Shown here piece after piece: positions 1 through 8,510 of a stretch of 64,000 bases of DNA (position 1 is the stretch's first letter; the number at the start of each line of letters is the position of its first letter). The notes under the pieces were generated by a model. The model was not told the DNA's origin. It saw only the letters and a program-made list of their open reading frames with translations, and made no database searches. Origin of the DNA: Photobacterium ganghwense. Its GTDB lineage: Bacteria > Pseudomonadota > Gammaproteobacteria > Enterobacterales > Vibrionaceae. A program made the translations under genes and the position numbers. The stretch lies in the NCBI RefSeq assembly GCF_003025595.1, contig NZ_PYMI01000002.1, forward strand, positions 310,001 through 374,000, in the 5' to 3' direction.

Positions 1-39
1 GCCGGGGGATGGCACACAGGTAAGGTGTAAAAAGGTATA

Positions 40-70
40 AAAAAACCAGCCGGTTGAACCGGCTGGCTTA
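40..70 (-). terminator. Rho-independent terminator of the yjf-like operon
   Basis: Read on the minus strand, a GCCAGCCGGTT / AACCGGCTGG stem with a very short loop runs into seven T residues. It lies about 50 bp past the stop codon of the DUF1190 gene, so it probably ends the minus-strand operon. No yjfC-like gene follows within the window. Confidence 0.8.
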
Positions 71-121
71 AAGGTCGTTGGGGGCGGCGTAATGCCACTC
101 CGGGGTGCTGACCGTAACGCG

Positions 122-739
122 TTATCCGCCCCAGCTCCCTGAAGAGCGGCTACTGCTGCTCCAGCTGGATTTTGCGGCGACAGTTGAGCCAAAGCCACCA
201 CGGGAAATTGTACGGGTAACCGTGGGTTTTGGTTTCATATGGTCGCGGCTGACGATTACCTTGGACTTTTTATAACGGCTATTGCCGTAGTCATAACCGT
301 CTGCCGTCGTCCAGCGGTTGTAGAAAGTGCTGCCCGGGTAGTAGGACGAGAACATGGGTTGTGAGTAATACCCGCGGTCCCGGTCCATCATTCGGCCAAA
401 CATGAACCCTGCCATTGCAGGCATAAACCAGTTGTTGCTCTGGGACTGCACGCAGGCATTGGCCCCAAATTCTGATTCACAGTCATACCGGCTGTTGTAT
501 TTCGGCGCGGTGCGGGCGGCTTCGTCCAGTGCATTCTGGTAGGCCGCTTTACACTCTTGGGTATAACTCGGATTGTCACTTTCACAATCTTTCAGCGTTT
601 CGTAGATGGTTGCTTCCTGGCCGTTGTCACTGCAGCCTGACAGCGCGAAGCTGGCAAAAGCGACGGTAACCGGCACGGCACTGGCTGGACGCCAGTTTTT
701 GCGCATACTGGCCAGTACGACATTTTTACTGCGTTTCAT
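122..739 (-). CDS. yjfM: DUF1190 (YgiB/YjfM-like) lipoprotein
   Basis: 205 aa. It resembles the UPF0441/YgiB/YjfM family: the N-terminus MKRSKNVVLASMRKNWRP, a hydrophobic stretch ending in a lipobox-like LSGC near residue 36, a Cys-rich middle (CESDNPSYTQECKAAYQNAL, AARTAPKY) and a C-terminal TRGGFG segment followed by a Ser/Gly-rich tail. The family is membrane-associated and of unknown biochemical role. It is the last gene of the minus-strand operon, 10 bp after the DUF350 gene and followed by a terminator. In E. coli the yjfIJKLMC cluster has the same order. Family assignment is firm; function is unknown. Confidence 0.87.
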   Translation of the reverse strand: MKRSKNVVLASMRKNWRPASAVPVTVAFASFALSGCSDNGQEATIYETLKDCESDNPSYTQECKAAYQNALDEAARTAPKYNSRYDCESEFGANACVQSQSNNWFMPAMAGFMFGRMMDRDRGYYSQPMFSSYYPGSTFYNRWTTADGYDYGNSRYKKSKVIVSRDHMKPKPTVTRTISRGGFGSTVAAKSSWSSSSRSSGSWGG

Positions 740-749
740 GTCAGCCCCC

Positions 750-1166
750 TTAGTAGGTCATGCACGCTGCATTGAGCAGACCGACTGAAACCGATGTTGC
801 CGCCATCATGATACCGGCCGGAATTTCACCCGCTTCGATACGTTCAACGATACGTGGCATGAAGCCAAAGCGCAGAATCCAGAAAGCCAGCATTTGTGCC
901 AGCAGTGCCACAATACCCCATAGCGCAAAGTCGATGAGACCCACGGAGTTACTGGCAGCACCAGCAATAGCCAGACAGTAGCCGATGATCGAACCTGACA
1001 GACCAATCGCCGCCGCGATGTTCTGTTCTTCTTTTACCAGTTTCCATTCGTCATGCGGGGTGAAGCGAACATAGACGAATTTAAACAGCAGCAAGAACAC
1101 CAGAGACAGTGAAAAATACAGCAGAAATGAGCCAAGGCCAGCAAGAGATTGAGCAATTACTTCCAT
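750..1166 (-). CDS. yjfL: DUF350 (YjfL-like) inner-membrane protein
   Basis: 138 aa and very hydrophobic, with about four membrane segments arranged as two similar halves. The motifs IAAAIGLSGSIIGYCLAIAGA and a later AGIMMAATSVSVGLLNAACM match the DUF350/YjfL family. It lies between the DUF2491 gene upstream and the DUF1190 gene downstream, in the yjf order. DUF350 proteins are commonly found beside PspA-like and DUF1190 proteins, which suggests an envelope-stress module, but the activity is unknown. Confidence 0.85.
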   Translation of the reverse strand: MEVIAQSLAGLGSFLLYFSLSLVFLLLFKFVYVRFTPHDEWKLVKEEQNIAAAIGLSGSIIGYCLAIAGAASNSVGLIDFALWGIVALLAQMLAFWILRFGFMPRIVERIEAGEIPAGIMMAATSVSVGLLNAACMTY

Positions 1167-1211
1167 GTGGATTCCATTTGGTTAAGTTGATTAAGTGGTG
1201 TCATTGACAAA

Positions 1212-1847
1212 TTATCCGATTAATCGGAAGTCGGTCGGAGACAGGTCGAAACCGGTGCTCAGCGCGAGGCAACGTTCAGCCTGATTGCGGTAGATTTTCT
1301 CTTCTCCGGCAACCATCAGGGATTCAAACTGCCCGTCACCGGTGTCCCGCTCGTAGACCATTACAAATTGATCGGTTTCCGAGACAGTACCGTTTTCCAG
1401 CCAGGTTTTTTCCGTCATGGCCACTGGGCGGGTATTTTCCCACACTTTGTCAAAACGATGGCCTTCCAGCTCCCAGTGCGACTGGACAATCTGGTTATCC
1501 AGCATCGACTGCCACTGGGACGGCGAATCAATCGGGCGAGATTCATAGAAGTAATACAGTTTCACTTCACTGATATCAGCCTCGCTATCACCATGCGTCA
1601 GCACCTGAATGAAGCCGTCGTCATCGGTGTAGTAGCGCAACAGCCGGGTTTGTGCATCCAGCCGGACTTCCCCAACCGCCTTGATCAGCTGAGTGCGCGA
1701 GGCACCTTCGATAATGAGTTGAGGCTCAATCAGCTTGAGCTTGAGATCATCCAGTTCGAAAGCGCCACCCAGGCGAAGTCCCATGATCTCCGGACTAGGG
1801 TCCGGTTGGGCTTCAGGGGCTTTTTTCTTTTTAAACCAGTCAAACAT
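1212..1847 (-). CDS. yjfK: DUF2491 (YjfK-like) protein
   Basis: 211 aa, soluble, starting MFDWFKKKKAPEAQPDPSPEIMGLRLGGAFELDDLKLKL. The GLRLGG...F.LD opening and the later RYYTDDDGFIQVLT, YYFYESRP and TGFDLSPTDF segments are characteristic of YjfK/DUF2491. No signal peptide or membrane segment is seen. It sits between the ion-channel gene (16 bp gap) and DUF350. The role is unknown; context implies the same envelope process as its PspA-like neighbour. Confidence 0.82.
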   Translation of the reverse strand: MFDWFKKKKAPEAQPDPSPEIMGLRLGGAFELDDLKLKLIEPQLIIEGASRTQLIKAVGEVRLDAQTRLLRYYTDDDGFIQVLTHGDSEADISEVKLYYFYESRPIDSPSQWQSMLDNQIVQSHWELEGHRFDKVWENTRPVAMTEKTWLENGTVSETDQFVMVYERDTGDGQFESLMVAGEEKIYRNQAERCLALSTGFDLSPTDFRLIG

Positions 1848-1862
1848 AACGACTCCGGTCGG

Positions 1863-2906
1863 TCATGAACTCGCTGTAATGCGAGACCAGTTGAAATGCT
1901 CAACCCGCTCGTCAGCGATATAAAAGATTTTTGCACCTGGAGGTACAGAAATATCCAGTGACGGATTCAGCGCCACACCCTGACCACTGTCCACGGCGAT
2001 AAGAATCGCGTCGTAATCGGTTTTAAAGATGCCGAACAGGGCACCCACTGTAGTGGCCGGCTCGTTCTCGGGATAGTGAACGGAATACTGCGTCATTCCC
2101 TTGTGGGTGCTGAGCAGCTCATGATGCAGTTCACTGGATCCCGGATCGATTGCCGATTTTGCCAGCATCTCGACTGCCACAGACGGAATGCACTCCGCAT
2201 TCGGACAGTGGTGTTTCAGCAGCACGCTGAGCGATTCGTCGTTGAAATAAGCCAGCAGATGCGCCTGCGGATTGCGGTTGGCACAGAATAAGGCGGCCGA
2301 CAGAGTGATGTCGTCTTCCGGGTTATCGATCAGAATGCAACTGGCGGTGTCAACGCCGGCACGCGCCATGCCATCGCTGTCGGTAAAGCTTGGCACACGG
2401 ACAAACTCGATTTCACCCGGCAGCGGGTTTTCAATATCGGCACGTACACACAAGACAATCGCTCGGTGGCCTTTCTCTTCGTATTGCAGCATTTTAATTA
2501 GGTGCAGGGTGCGCTGCTCGTTCCACCCCAGCAGCAGAATGTGGTTATTCACCGTTACTTTCCTTCTGCCTAACTGGCCTTGTTTCCAATATTCAATGAG
2601 GACACTGGCTACCCGACCGAGAGTCAGAGCAAACAGACCCAAGCCGCCTGGTATCACAACCAGCATGACAATCCATTTTCCGGCCGTTGTCGACGGAGAC
2701 ATGTCACCGTAACCGACTGTGGACGCTGTGACGACCAAATAGTACAGGTAATCGGTTACAGGCGAGACAAGCGCCTGCTCACCGGCAAGGGTGAGCAGGA
2801 GATAACTGACTACGGTGTAGCCAAGGATCATCAGCAGGAGGTTTCGACCACTCAGGGCGTGAAACTGGGACGCAGCCCAGCGACGGAACACAAGCCACAG
2901 AGACAT
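1863..2906 (-). CDS. Potassium channel protein with TrkA-N (RCK) domain
   Basis: 347 aa. The N-terminal ~110 residues carry two membrane helices around a pore loop with the K+ selectivity filter TVGYGD, so it is a two-TM Kch/MthK-type pore. A cytosolic Rossmann RCK/TrkA-N domain follows (NNHILLLGWNEQ near residue 120, then LIDNPEDDITLSAAL), with a C-terminal regulatory region. RCK domains gate such channels with nucleotides or ions. It is inserted between the PspA-like and DUF2491 genes of a yjf-type operon, so membrane-potential control may be linked to the PspA module. Substrate preference beyond K+ is inferred from the filter only. Confidence 0.87.
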   Translation of the reverse strand: MSLWLVFRRWAASQFHALSGRNLLLMILGYTVVSYLLLTLAGEQALVSPVTDYLYYLVVTASTVGYGDMSPSTTAGKWIVMLVVIPGGLGLFALTLGRVASVLIEYWKQGQLGRRKVTVNNHILLLGWNEQRTLHLIKMLQYEEKGHRAIVLCVRADIENPLPGEIEFVRVPSFTDSDGMARAGVDTASCILIDNPEDDITLSAALFCANRNPQAHLLAYFNDESLSVLLKHHCPNAECIPSVAVEMLAKSAIDPGSSELHHELLSTHKGMTQYSVHYPENEPATTVGALFGIFKTDYDAILIAVDSGQGVALNPSLDISVPPGAKIFYIADERVEHFNWSRITASS

Positions 2907-2926
2907 TGTTCCTCCTTAATGGTCTG

Positions 2927-3613
2927 TTACTGGCCGAGGATACGTTTCAGCTCGTCTTCCGCAGAGGCCGATTTGCCTGAAGTAATCCCCGCATCAGCCA
3001 GCTTCTTGTCCAGGCTGCTGCCTGACTGGGCTTCGGCCATTTCTGCCGCGGCTTCCAACTGGGCGGCTTTCTCAGCCTGACGCTGTTTGATGCGTTCCAG
3101 TGATTCGACTGCCGTGTGCATTTTGGTGTTAGCACCGACATTGGTGGCTGAAACAGCAGACTGAGCTTTTTGCACGGCTTCGTTGGCTTTCACCACATCA
3201 ACCTGTTGCTCAAGCTGACGCAATTTGTCTTTTGCCTGGCTGATGTTAGAGCGCATTTTCTGCTCAGAGGCGACAAATTGATCCAGGTAAATCTGTTCAG
3301 CTTGCTGTTCATTGCGCAGGTTTGCAACCTTCTGGGCACATTCCAGCGCCAGATCCTGCTGGCCTTTTTCCATGGCAGAACGGGCATGGCCTTCATACTC
3401 TTCAATACCTTTGCTGAAGCTGTCGACCTTTTGCTGAGACAACTTACGTTTGGCCACGATGCCGACTAATGCTTCATCAGAGCGGCGCAGCTCGTTTTTC
3501 GCTTCACGAATTTCCTGATCCAGAATTCGCAGTGCCTGACTGTCTGCGACCGCTTCGGCTGTTTCGTTGACACCGCCTTTAAGGGCCGAGAACAGTTTTT
3601 TCCAAACGCTCAT
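2927..3613 (-). CDS. yjfJ: PspA/IM30-like protein (YjfJ)
   Basis: 228 aa, almost entirely helical/coiled-coil. It opens MSVWKKLFSALKGGVNETAEAVADSQALRILDQEIREAKNEL, the YjfJ version of the PspA/IM30 fold. PspA-family proteins are peripheral membrane proteins that oligomerise and protect the inner membrane. The start codon overlaps the DUF2170 stop by one base (TAATG), implying translational coupling. Assignment to YjfJ rather than classical PspA rests on the operon partners. Confidence 0.87.
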   Translation of the reverse strand: MSVWKKLFSALKGGVNETAEAVADSQALRILDQEIREAKNELRRSDEALVGIVAKRKLSQQKVDSFSKGIEEYEGHARSAMEKGQQDLALECAQKVANLRNEQQAEQIYLDQFVASEQKMRSNISQAKDKLRQLEQQVDVVKANEAVQKAQSAVSATNVGANTKMHTAVESLERIKQRQAEKAAQLEAAAEMAEAQSGSSLDKKLADAGITSGKSASAEDELKRILGQ

Positions 3614-4011
3614 TATGCGATCTCCTGCAAGTGATCCTGATAAAGTTCAATGAAAGCTTCGACGTTGCGGAACAAGGTCGCCACTTCAATCACTACACTT
3701 TCGGCTTTTGACTGTGAAGACAAAGAACCAAATGCGACGTAATAGCTGGTGTGATCAATCTCGTTAATCCCGATGGTCGAGAGTGGGAACAGCTTGTGAG
3801 TACGCAGGATCTCTTCGTTCAAAGCCGCAACGTCTTTGACCTGATGCTGGGCAAACAGCAGGACTTCAACCAGAATCTGTTCACCGGCAATGGCCAGAAA
3901 CGCTTCAATGTTGTCTTCGTTGCGGATAATCAGAGTTTGCTCGTTGGCTTCAACCTGCCATCCTTCGTGTTCACTCAGGAGAGTATGAAGCTCAGATAAT
4001 TGCCATGTCAT
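3613..4011 (-). CDS. yjfI: DUF2170 (YjfI-like) protein
   Basis: 132 aa, soluble. The opening MTWQLSELHTLLSEHEGWQVE, the LFAQHQVKDVAALNEEILRTHKLFPLSTIGI core and the YVAFGSLSSQSKAESVVIEVATLFRNVEAF end match YjfI/DUF2170. It is the first gene of the minus-strand operon and has an AAGGATAGG ribosome-binding region about 10 nt upstream. Its stop overlaps the start of the PspA-like gene. Function unknown. Confidence 0.82.
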   Translation of the reverse strand: MTWQLSELHTLLSEHEGWQVEANEQTLIIRNEDNIEAFLAIAGEQILVEVLLFAQHQVKDVAALNEEILRTHKLFPLSTIGINEIDHTSYYVAFGSLSSQSKAESVVIEVATLFRNVEAFIELYQDHLQEIA

Positions 4012-4435
4012 ATTCGATACCTATCCTTTATGGCTTTGTGTCTGTTTGGAATAAAAAACAGATTTCATATTATGAAGTGTGACGGTCTAATTACCATAGT
4101 GTGCTACGCATTTGTTGCGATTTTTGTGAGGTAATAAAGAGAACGTAACTTTACTGACTGTAATTCCGGACGTGAGTTCCGAGGCAATTGGAATCGAAGG
4201 GGTGTCCTGTGTATGTTTTTTCACCTTCACCATCACCAAAACAGGGCAAGCTTGCTCAGCTTTGGTGAGCAGGGATCCACCAATCGCACTTCTATCCCGC
4301 CTCGTTGGCCTCATGTCCCCCCGACTTGAAGCGCTTGCTGCTGGCACGTAACTGTTTTCGACAACCGATGGGTGCTGGTGGCAGCAGCGCTGGGAGGACG
4401 GTGAGAATGCCTGATGGCCTCTTAATGGCGGATGT

Positions 4436-4451
4436 TGGCTTGAATCATGCA
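4436..4451 (+). promoter_or_regulatory. Putative sigma-54 (-24/-12) promoter of the nas operon
   Basis: TGGCTTGAATCATGCA fits the sigma-54 consensus TGGCACG-N4-TTGCA at the essential GG and GC dinucleotides with the required 10-bp separation. It would start transcription near 4463, giving a leader of about 190 nt that runs through the hairpin at 4593-4625 to nasA. Nitrogen-regulated assimilation operons are commonly NtrC/sigma-54 dependent. The match is imperfect and unproven. Confidence 0.45.
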
Positions 4452-4592
4452 TTGTCAATCAGGCGAATGAAACATTAACTTTAACCATGTCTTTCGTTTA
4501 ACCACTATTTCGTTTAACGATGTCATGCGTTCAGTAATGAAGTCACTTGCATAAAGTACATACAATCTCAGGTTATGATTTTCAGGCAATGC

Positions 4593-4625
4593 GGCCACGC
4601 CCTTTACGGGGTGTGGCTTTTTTTT
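4593..4625 (+). terminator. Leader terminator upstream of nasA (likely antitermination target)
   Basis: The stem GCCACGCCC / GGGTGTGGC with a short loop is followed by eight T residues, 28 bp before the nasA start and after an untranslated stretch of about 130 nt. A strong terminator in front of an operon that encodes an ANTAR-domain protein is the arrangement of the Klebsiella nasF and the NasST-type leaders, where the ANTAR protein binds RNA and prevents termination. I could not identify convincing ANTAR hexaloop hairpins by eye. Confidence 0.75.
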
Positions 4626-4653
4626 GCCTGTTGGTTGCGTCAAAGGAGTGGTT

Positions 4654-7539
4654 ATGAGCGGGAAGAACATGGAACAGGTAACGCCGCTAACGATTCAGTC
4701 TGCCTGTCCCTATTGCGGGGTCGGCTGCGGGGTTAACATCGACGTGGATAAGGGGAGATTACGCGGTGCTGCCGGGTGTACCGAGATCCGTGGGAATGAT
4801 AATCACCCGGCAAATCAGGGGGCATTATGCGTAAAAGGGGCCACCCTGAAAGAGAGTCTGTCACTACCTAACCGTTTGCTGTATCCGAGGTTGCGTCAGC
4901 AGGCAAATGTCCACAACATCAGTTGGGATCAGGCCATCAGTACCATTGCCGAAAAGCTGACTTCGACCATTGCCGAACATGGCCCGGATAGCGTCGCGAT
5001 GTATGTTTCCGGGCAATTGCTGACGGAAGATTACTACGTGGCCAACAAGCTGATGAAAGGCTTTGTCGGTTCAGCCAATATTGACACCAATTCCCGCCTC
5101 TGTATGTCCTCTGCGGTTGCGGCGCACCAGCGTGCGTTTGGCGAAGATCTGGTGCCGGTTCATTACGATGATATTGCGAAAGCGTCGTTGATCGTGATTG
5201 TCGGCGCGAATACGGCCTGGACCCATCCAGTGCTGTTTCGCCGGATTCAGCAGGCAAGGGAACGCAACCCGGCGCTGCGCCTGGTTGTGATTGATCCAAG
5301 ACGGACCATTACCGCTAGGCAGGCTGATTTGCACCTGCCTATTGCTAATGATGGCGATGTCTTGTTGTTTAACGGCTTGTTGCGTTACCTGCATGAACAA
5401 AACCAGCTGGATACGACGTTCATTGCTCAGCATTGTGAAGGTATGGCGGCGCTGGAGCAGGAGATTAACCGCAAAGTGTATCAGCTCACGGCGGCGGCCG
5501 ATGCGCTGGGAATCACCCGCGATACCCTGGAGGCTTTTTATCGGTTGTTTCGGGATAACCCCAATACGCTGACACTGTTCTGTCAGGGCGTGAACCAGTC
5601 TGCCTCGGGGACGGATAAAGCCAATGCGATCATTAACTGCCATCTGGCAACGGGGCGGATCGGCAAGCCCGGCACCGGACCGTTTTCGCTGACCGGGCAG
5701 CCCAATGCGATGGGGGGGCGAGAGGTAGGCGGGCTAGCCAACCAGCTGGCAGTGCACCGTGGTTTTGACCCGGATTCGGTGGCAGCGGTGCAGACATTCT
5801 GGCAGGCGCCGAACATGGCGGAGCGTCCCGGTCTGAAAGCGGTCGATCTGTTTGATGCCATGTATGACGGGCGTATCAAGTTTGTCTGGGTCATCGCAAC
5901 CAATCCGGTGGTCTCGCTGCCGGACAGCCGAAAAGTGGTGGAGGCTCTGCAGCGCTGCGACTGTGTGGTGGTTTCTGATATTTCACCGGATGCTGACACC
6001 GCGGCGTATGCGGACATTTTGCTGCCGGCGGCGGGCTGGGGGGAGAAAGAAGGGATGGTGACAAATTCTGAGCGCATGCTGACCCGCCAGCGGGCATTTT
6101 TGCCCGCACCGGGACAGGCTCGCCCGGACTGGTGGGCAATCTGTGAAGTGGCCAAGAGGGCGGGGTTCAGAGGGTTTGATTTTCCCGGCGTTTCCGCCAT
6201 TTTCCGTGAATTTGCGGCACTGAGTGGCATCAACCGTGACACTTCGTTGCAGTTTGACCTCTCCGAACTGGCGACACTGAGCGATGACGATTATGCCCGC
6301 TGGCAGCCACAACGCTGGCCGTTGGGCCGGAAGTGTCATTTGTTCAGTGATGGGCAGTTTCCGACGCAAAGCGGTCGTGCCAACTTGGTGGCAGTGCGGT
6401 CTGACGTCCCACCTGTATCTGTTGAGGGTGCTGCGCATGCTACATCGGTTTTTGGGCGCATTATCAGCAACAGCAGCGATGTCAGCACCAGCAGCAATGG
6501 TAATAACGTTGGCTCGGAGAGTTGGTGGCTCAATACCGGGCGGCAGCGGGATCAATGGCATACCATGACCCGTACCGGCCATATTGCCCGGCTGGCTGAG
6601 AATGAATCTGAGCCCACGGTGTACATGCATCCGCTGAGCGCCCGCCAGTATTATCTCGATGCCGGACAGCTGGTTCAACTGAACCTGAATGACAGCTCGG
6701 TGCTCGCTAAGCTGGCCTATGACGAGGGTTTGTCAGCGCGGCAGCTGTATATGTCAATGCACTGGGCTGGTGATTTCGGCTTTGCCAGCCGGGTTAACCA
6801 ACTGGTGCCACCGGTTGTGGATGTGGTATCCGGCCAACCGGCATTTAAGTCGGCACAGATCAGCCTGTCCGTACCTGAAGTGGCTAGTTATGGCTTGTGG
6901 ATTGGCGAGCAACCACCGCCATTTGAAACGGATTTCCTCAGTTTTCAGACCGGCTTCAGCGCTAACATCTGGCGCTTCGCCTGTCGCTCGCCATTGACCA
7001 AAGCGAGCCTGTATGCCGGATCGCACCACCGTAACCCTTATTCTCAGGCCAGCTCGCATCAGATACTGATACTGGACGGACTTGGGCAAAGTGTCAGTAA
7101 TCTTGCTGAACCGGCGAGTGAGACAAATCCATCATGTTTAAACAGCCCGGCGAACAAGCAGACGAGTGACAGGAGCTGGGCTGCCTTGTTACTGGCAGAG
7201 CAGACACTGAACGCTCTGTGTCTGGTTAGCGCCCGACCGCTGACGGCTGAGCCGCAAGCGTATGCCGCCCTGTTCGATAAAGCGTTTTCGGTGAGTGCGT
7301 TTCTGGCGCTGGCTGCGACCGGGCAGGTGCCAGCACAGTTGGTGTGCAGCTGTTTTCGGGTTACCGACCGGCAGATTCAGCAGGCTGTCAGCCGGGAGGG
7401 TATCGCCAGTCTGAACGGGCTGCAGGCGAAACTTAAATGTGGATCCAATTGCGGCGCGTGCCTGAGTGAAGTCAAGGCACTGCTCAAACAGGCACTGGAT
7501 AATCAGCCATTATCAGAATCGGAAGGAGAGAAGTCATGA
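4654..7539 (+). CDS. nasA: Assimilatory nitrate reductase catalytic subunit
   Basis: 961 aa from the ATG at 4654, which has AAGGAG five bases upstream; an in-frame TTG at 4624 lies inside the terminator and is less likely. The Mo-bis-MGD enzyme reduces nitrate to nitrite in the cytoplasm. The N-terminal [4Fe-4S] ligands are C18, C21, C25 and C59. The molybdopterin oxidoreductase core follows (DTNSRLCMSSAVAA, GQPNAMGGREVGGLANQL, VSDISPDADTAAYADILLPA), then a molydopterin dinucleotide-binding domain. A C-terminal BFD-like [2Fe-2S] domain has CSC near 898-900 and CGSNCGAC near 929-936. The stop overlaps the start of cobA (ATGA). No NasC-type NADH reductase is found nearby, so the electron donor is not evident. 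Confidence 0.95.
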   Translation: MSGKNMEQVTPLTIQSACPYCGVGCGVNIDVDKGRLRGAAGCTEIRGNDNHPANQGALCVKGATLKESLSLPNRLLYPRLRQQANVHNISWDQAISTIAEKLTSTIAEHGPDSVAMYVSGQLLTEDYYVANKLMKGFVGSANIDTNSRLCMSSAVAAHQRAFGEDLVPVHYDDIAKASLIVIVGANTAWTHPVLFRRIQQARERNPALRLVVIDPRRTITARQADLHLPIANDGDVLLFNGLLRYLHEQNQLDTTFIAQHCEGMAALEQEINRKVYQLTAAADALGITRDTLEAFYRLFRDNPNTLTLFCQGVNQSASGTDKANAIINCHLATGRIGKPGTGPFSLTGQPNAMGGREVGGLANQLAVHRGFDPDSVAAVQTFWQAPNMAERPGLKAVDLFDAMYDGRIKFVWVIATNPVVSLPDSRKVVEALQRCDCVVVSDISPDADTAAYADILLPAAGWGEKEGMVTNSERMLTRQRAFLPAPGQARPDWWAICEVAKRAGFRGFDFPGVSAIFREFAALSGINRDTSLQFDLSELATLSDDDYARWQPQRWPLGRKCHLFSDGQFPTQSGRANLVAVRSDVPPVSVEGAAHATSVFGRIISNSSDVSTSSNGNNVGSESWWLNTGRQRDQWHTMTRTGHIARLAENESEPTVYMHPLSARQYYLDAGQLVQLNLNDSSVLAKLAYDEGLSARQLYMSMHWAGDFGFASRVNQLVPPVVDVVSGQPAFKSAQISLSVPEVASYGLWIGEQPPPFETDFLSFQTGFSANIWRFACRSPLTKASLYAGSHHRNPYSQASSHQILILDGLGQSVSNLAEPASETNPSCLNSPANKQTSDRSWAALLLAEQTLNALCLVSARPLTAEPQAYAALFDKAFSVSAFLALAATGQVPAQLVCSCFRVTDRQIQQAVSREGIASLNGLQAKLKCGSNCGACLSEVKALLKQALDNQPLSESEGEKS

Positions 7540-8438
7540 GCATGGAAAGCAAGCCTCTCGGGGATACTGTCGTTACCGTGACGGTGCAGGAAGCCAGCCC
7601 GGCAATCACGGCTGACTCGTTACAAAGAGTGCCCGGCCAAGGGCGGCATTTAGATCCAATGGTCAGTTTGGTCGGTGCCGGTCCCGGCGATCCTGAGCTG
7701 CTAACCCTGAAAGCCTATCAGGCCATCCGAAAGGCGGATGTGCTGGTGTATGACCGGCTGGTCAGTGATGAGATTCTGGCAATGGCAAACCCGGCTGCAG
7801 AACGGGTGTATGTCGGCAAGCGTTGCGGACAACCAAGTTTGCAGCAGACGGCGATTAATCAGATTCTGATCGATAAAGCCCGCAGCGGACGGTATGTGGT
7901 GCGGCTGAAAGGCGGTGATCCGCTGATTTTTGGTCGTGGCGGCGAAGAAGGGCTGGCGTTGTCCGCCGCCGGGATAAGGTTTGAATTCATCCCCGGGATC
8001 ACGGCCGCTATCGGCTGTGCTGCGTCCGCATCCATTCCGCTGACACATCGGGAAGTTTCCCGCTCGGTCACGCTGGTTACCGGTCATGTGGTGTCCGGCG
8101 CATTGCCTGCCTGGGCTCAGCTGATTGGTGCCGGGCAGACCATCGTGTTCTATATGGGGCTGGAGCAGGCTAAGGAGATCCAGAGCGGTCTGACGTTGGG
8201 AGGGCTGCCGGGCAGCACCCCGTTGGCCGTGGTGGTGAAAGGCAGCACACCGGACGAGCAGGTGCATGTGTCGTCATTGGGCAATCTCACCAAACTGGGG
8301 CAACAGCTGAAGGGGATATCTCCGGCGTTGCTGATTGTGGGTGACGTTGTCTCCTTGCGAGAAAGCTTAAATCAATCAGTTACGTTAGCAAAACAACACC
8401 AGCTTACCCCTAAAGAGGTGTTTTTTGCCTCAGTATGA
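7536..8438 (+). CDS. cobA: Uroporphyrinogen-III C-methyltransferase
   Basis: 300 aa with an N-terminal extension of about 35 residues before the catalytic domain. The SAM-dependent SUMT motifs are VSLVGAGPGDPELLTLKA, VYDRLVS, VRLKGGDPLIFGRGGEE, FIPGITAAIGCAA and IPLTHR. It converts uroporphyrinogen III to precorrin-2, the first step to siroheme. Siroheme is the cofactor of NirB, encoded downstream, which explains the location inside the nitrate operon. It is a stand-alone SUMT without the CysG dehydrogenase/ferrochelatase domain. The start overlaps the nasA stop. Confidence 0.93.
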   Translation: MSMESKPLGDTVVTVTVQEASPAITADSLQRVPGQGRHLDPMVSLVGAGPGDPELLTLKAYQAIRKADVLVYDRLVSDEILAMANPAAERVYVGKRCGQPSLQQTAINQILIDKARSGRYVVRLKGGDPLIFGRGGEEGLALSAAGIRFEFIPGITAAIGCAASASIPLTHREVSRSVTLVTGHVVSGALPAWAQLIGAGQTIVFYMGLEQAKEIQSGLTLGGLPGSTPLAVVVKGSTPDEQVHVSSLGNLTKLGQQLKGISPALLIVGDVVSLRESLNQSVTLAKQHQLTPKEVFFASV

Positions 8439-8510
8439 GGAAGTGGCGAACTGCTTGCTTAGATCTCTGTGAAGGCCAAGAGTCAGGGCCGACAGGATAA
8501 GTGGTGGTTC

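Larger units (their letters stand above)
4012..4653. other. Intergenic region between divergent yjf and nas operons
   Basis: About 640 bp. The left end must hold the promoter of the minus-strand yjf operon; I see no clear -35/-10 pair. The right half carries a sigma-54-like promoter and an intrinsic terminator, annotated separately. An open frame at 4087-4458 (minus) gives a low-complexity, unrecognisable peptide and is not called. Half-sites with some resemblance to NtrC boxes occur near 4365-4385, but no clean palindrome was seen. Confidence 0.5.

Noticed and set aside
4087-4458. 123-aa minus-strand frame in the yjf-nas intergenic region
   Set aside because: No ribosome-binding site, low-complexity composition, no recognisable domain, and it overlaps the sigma-54-like promoter.
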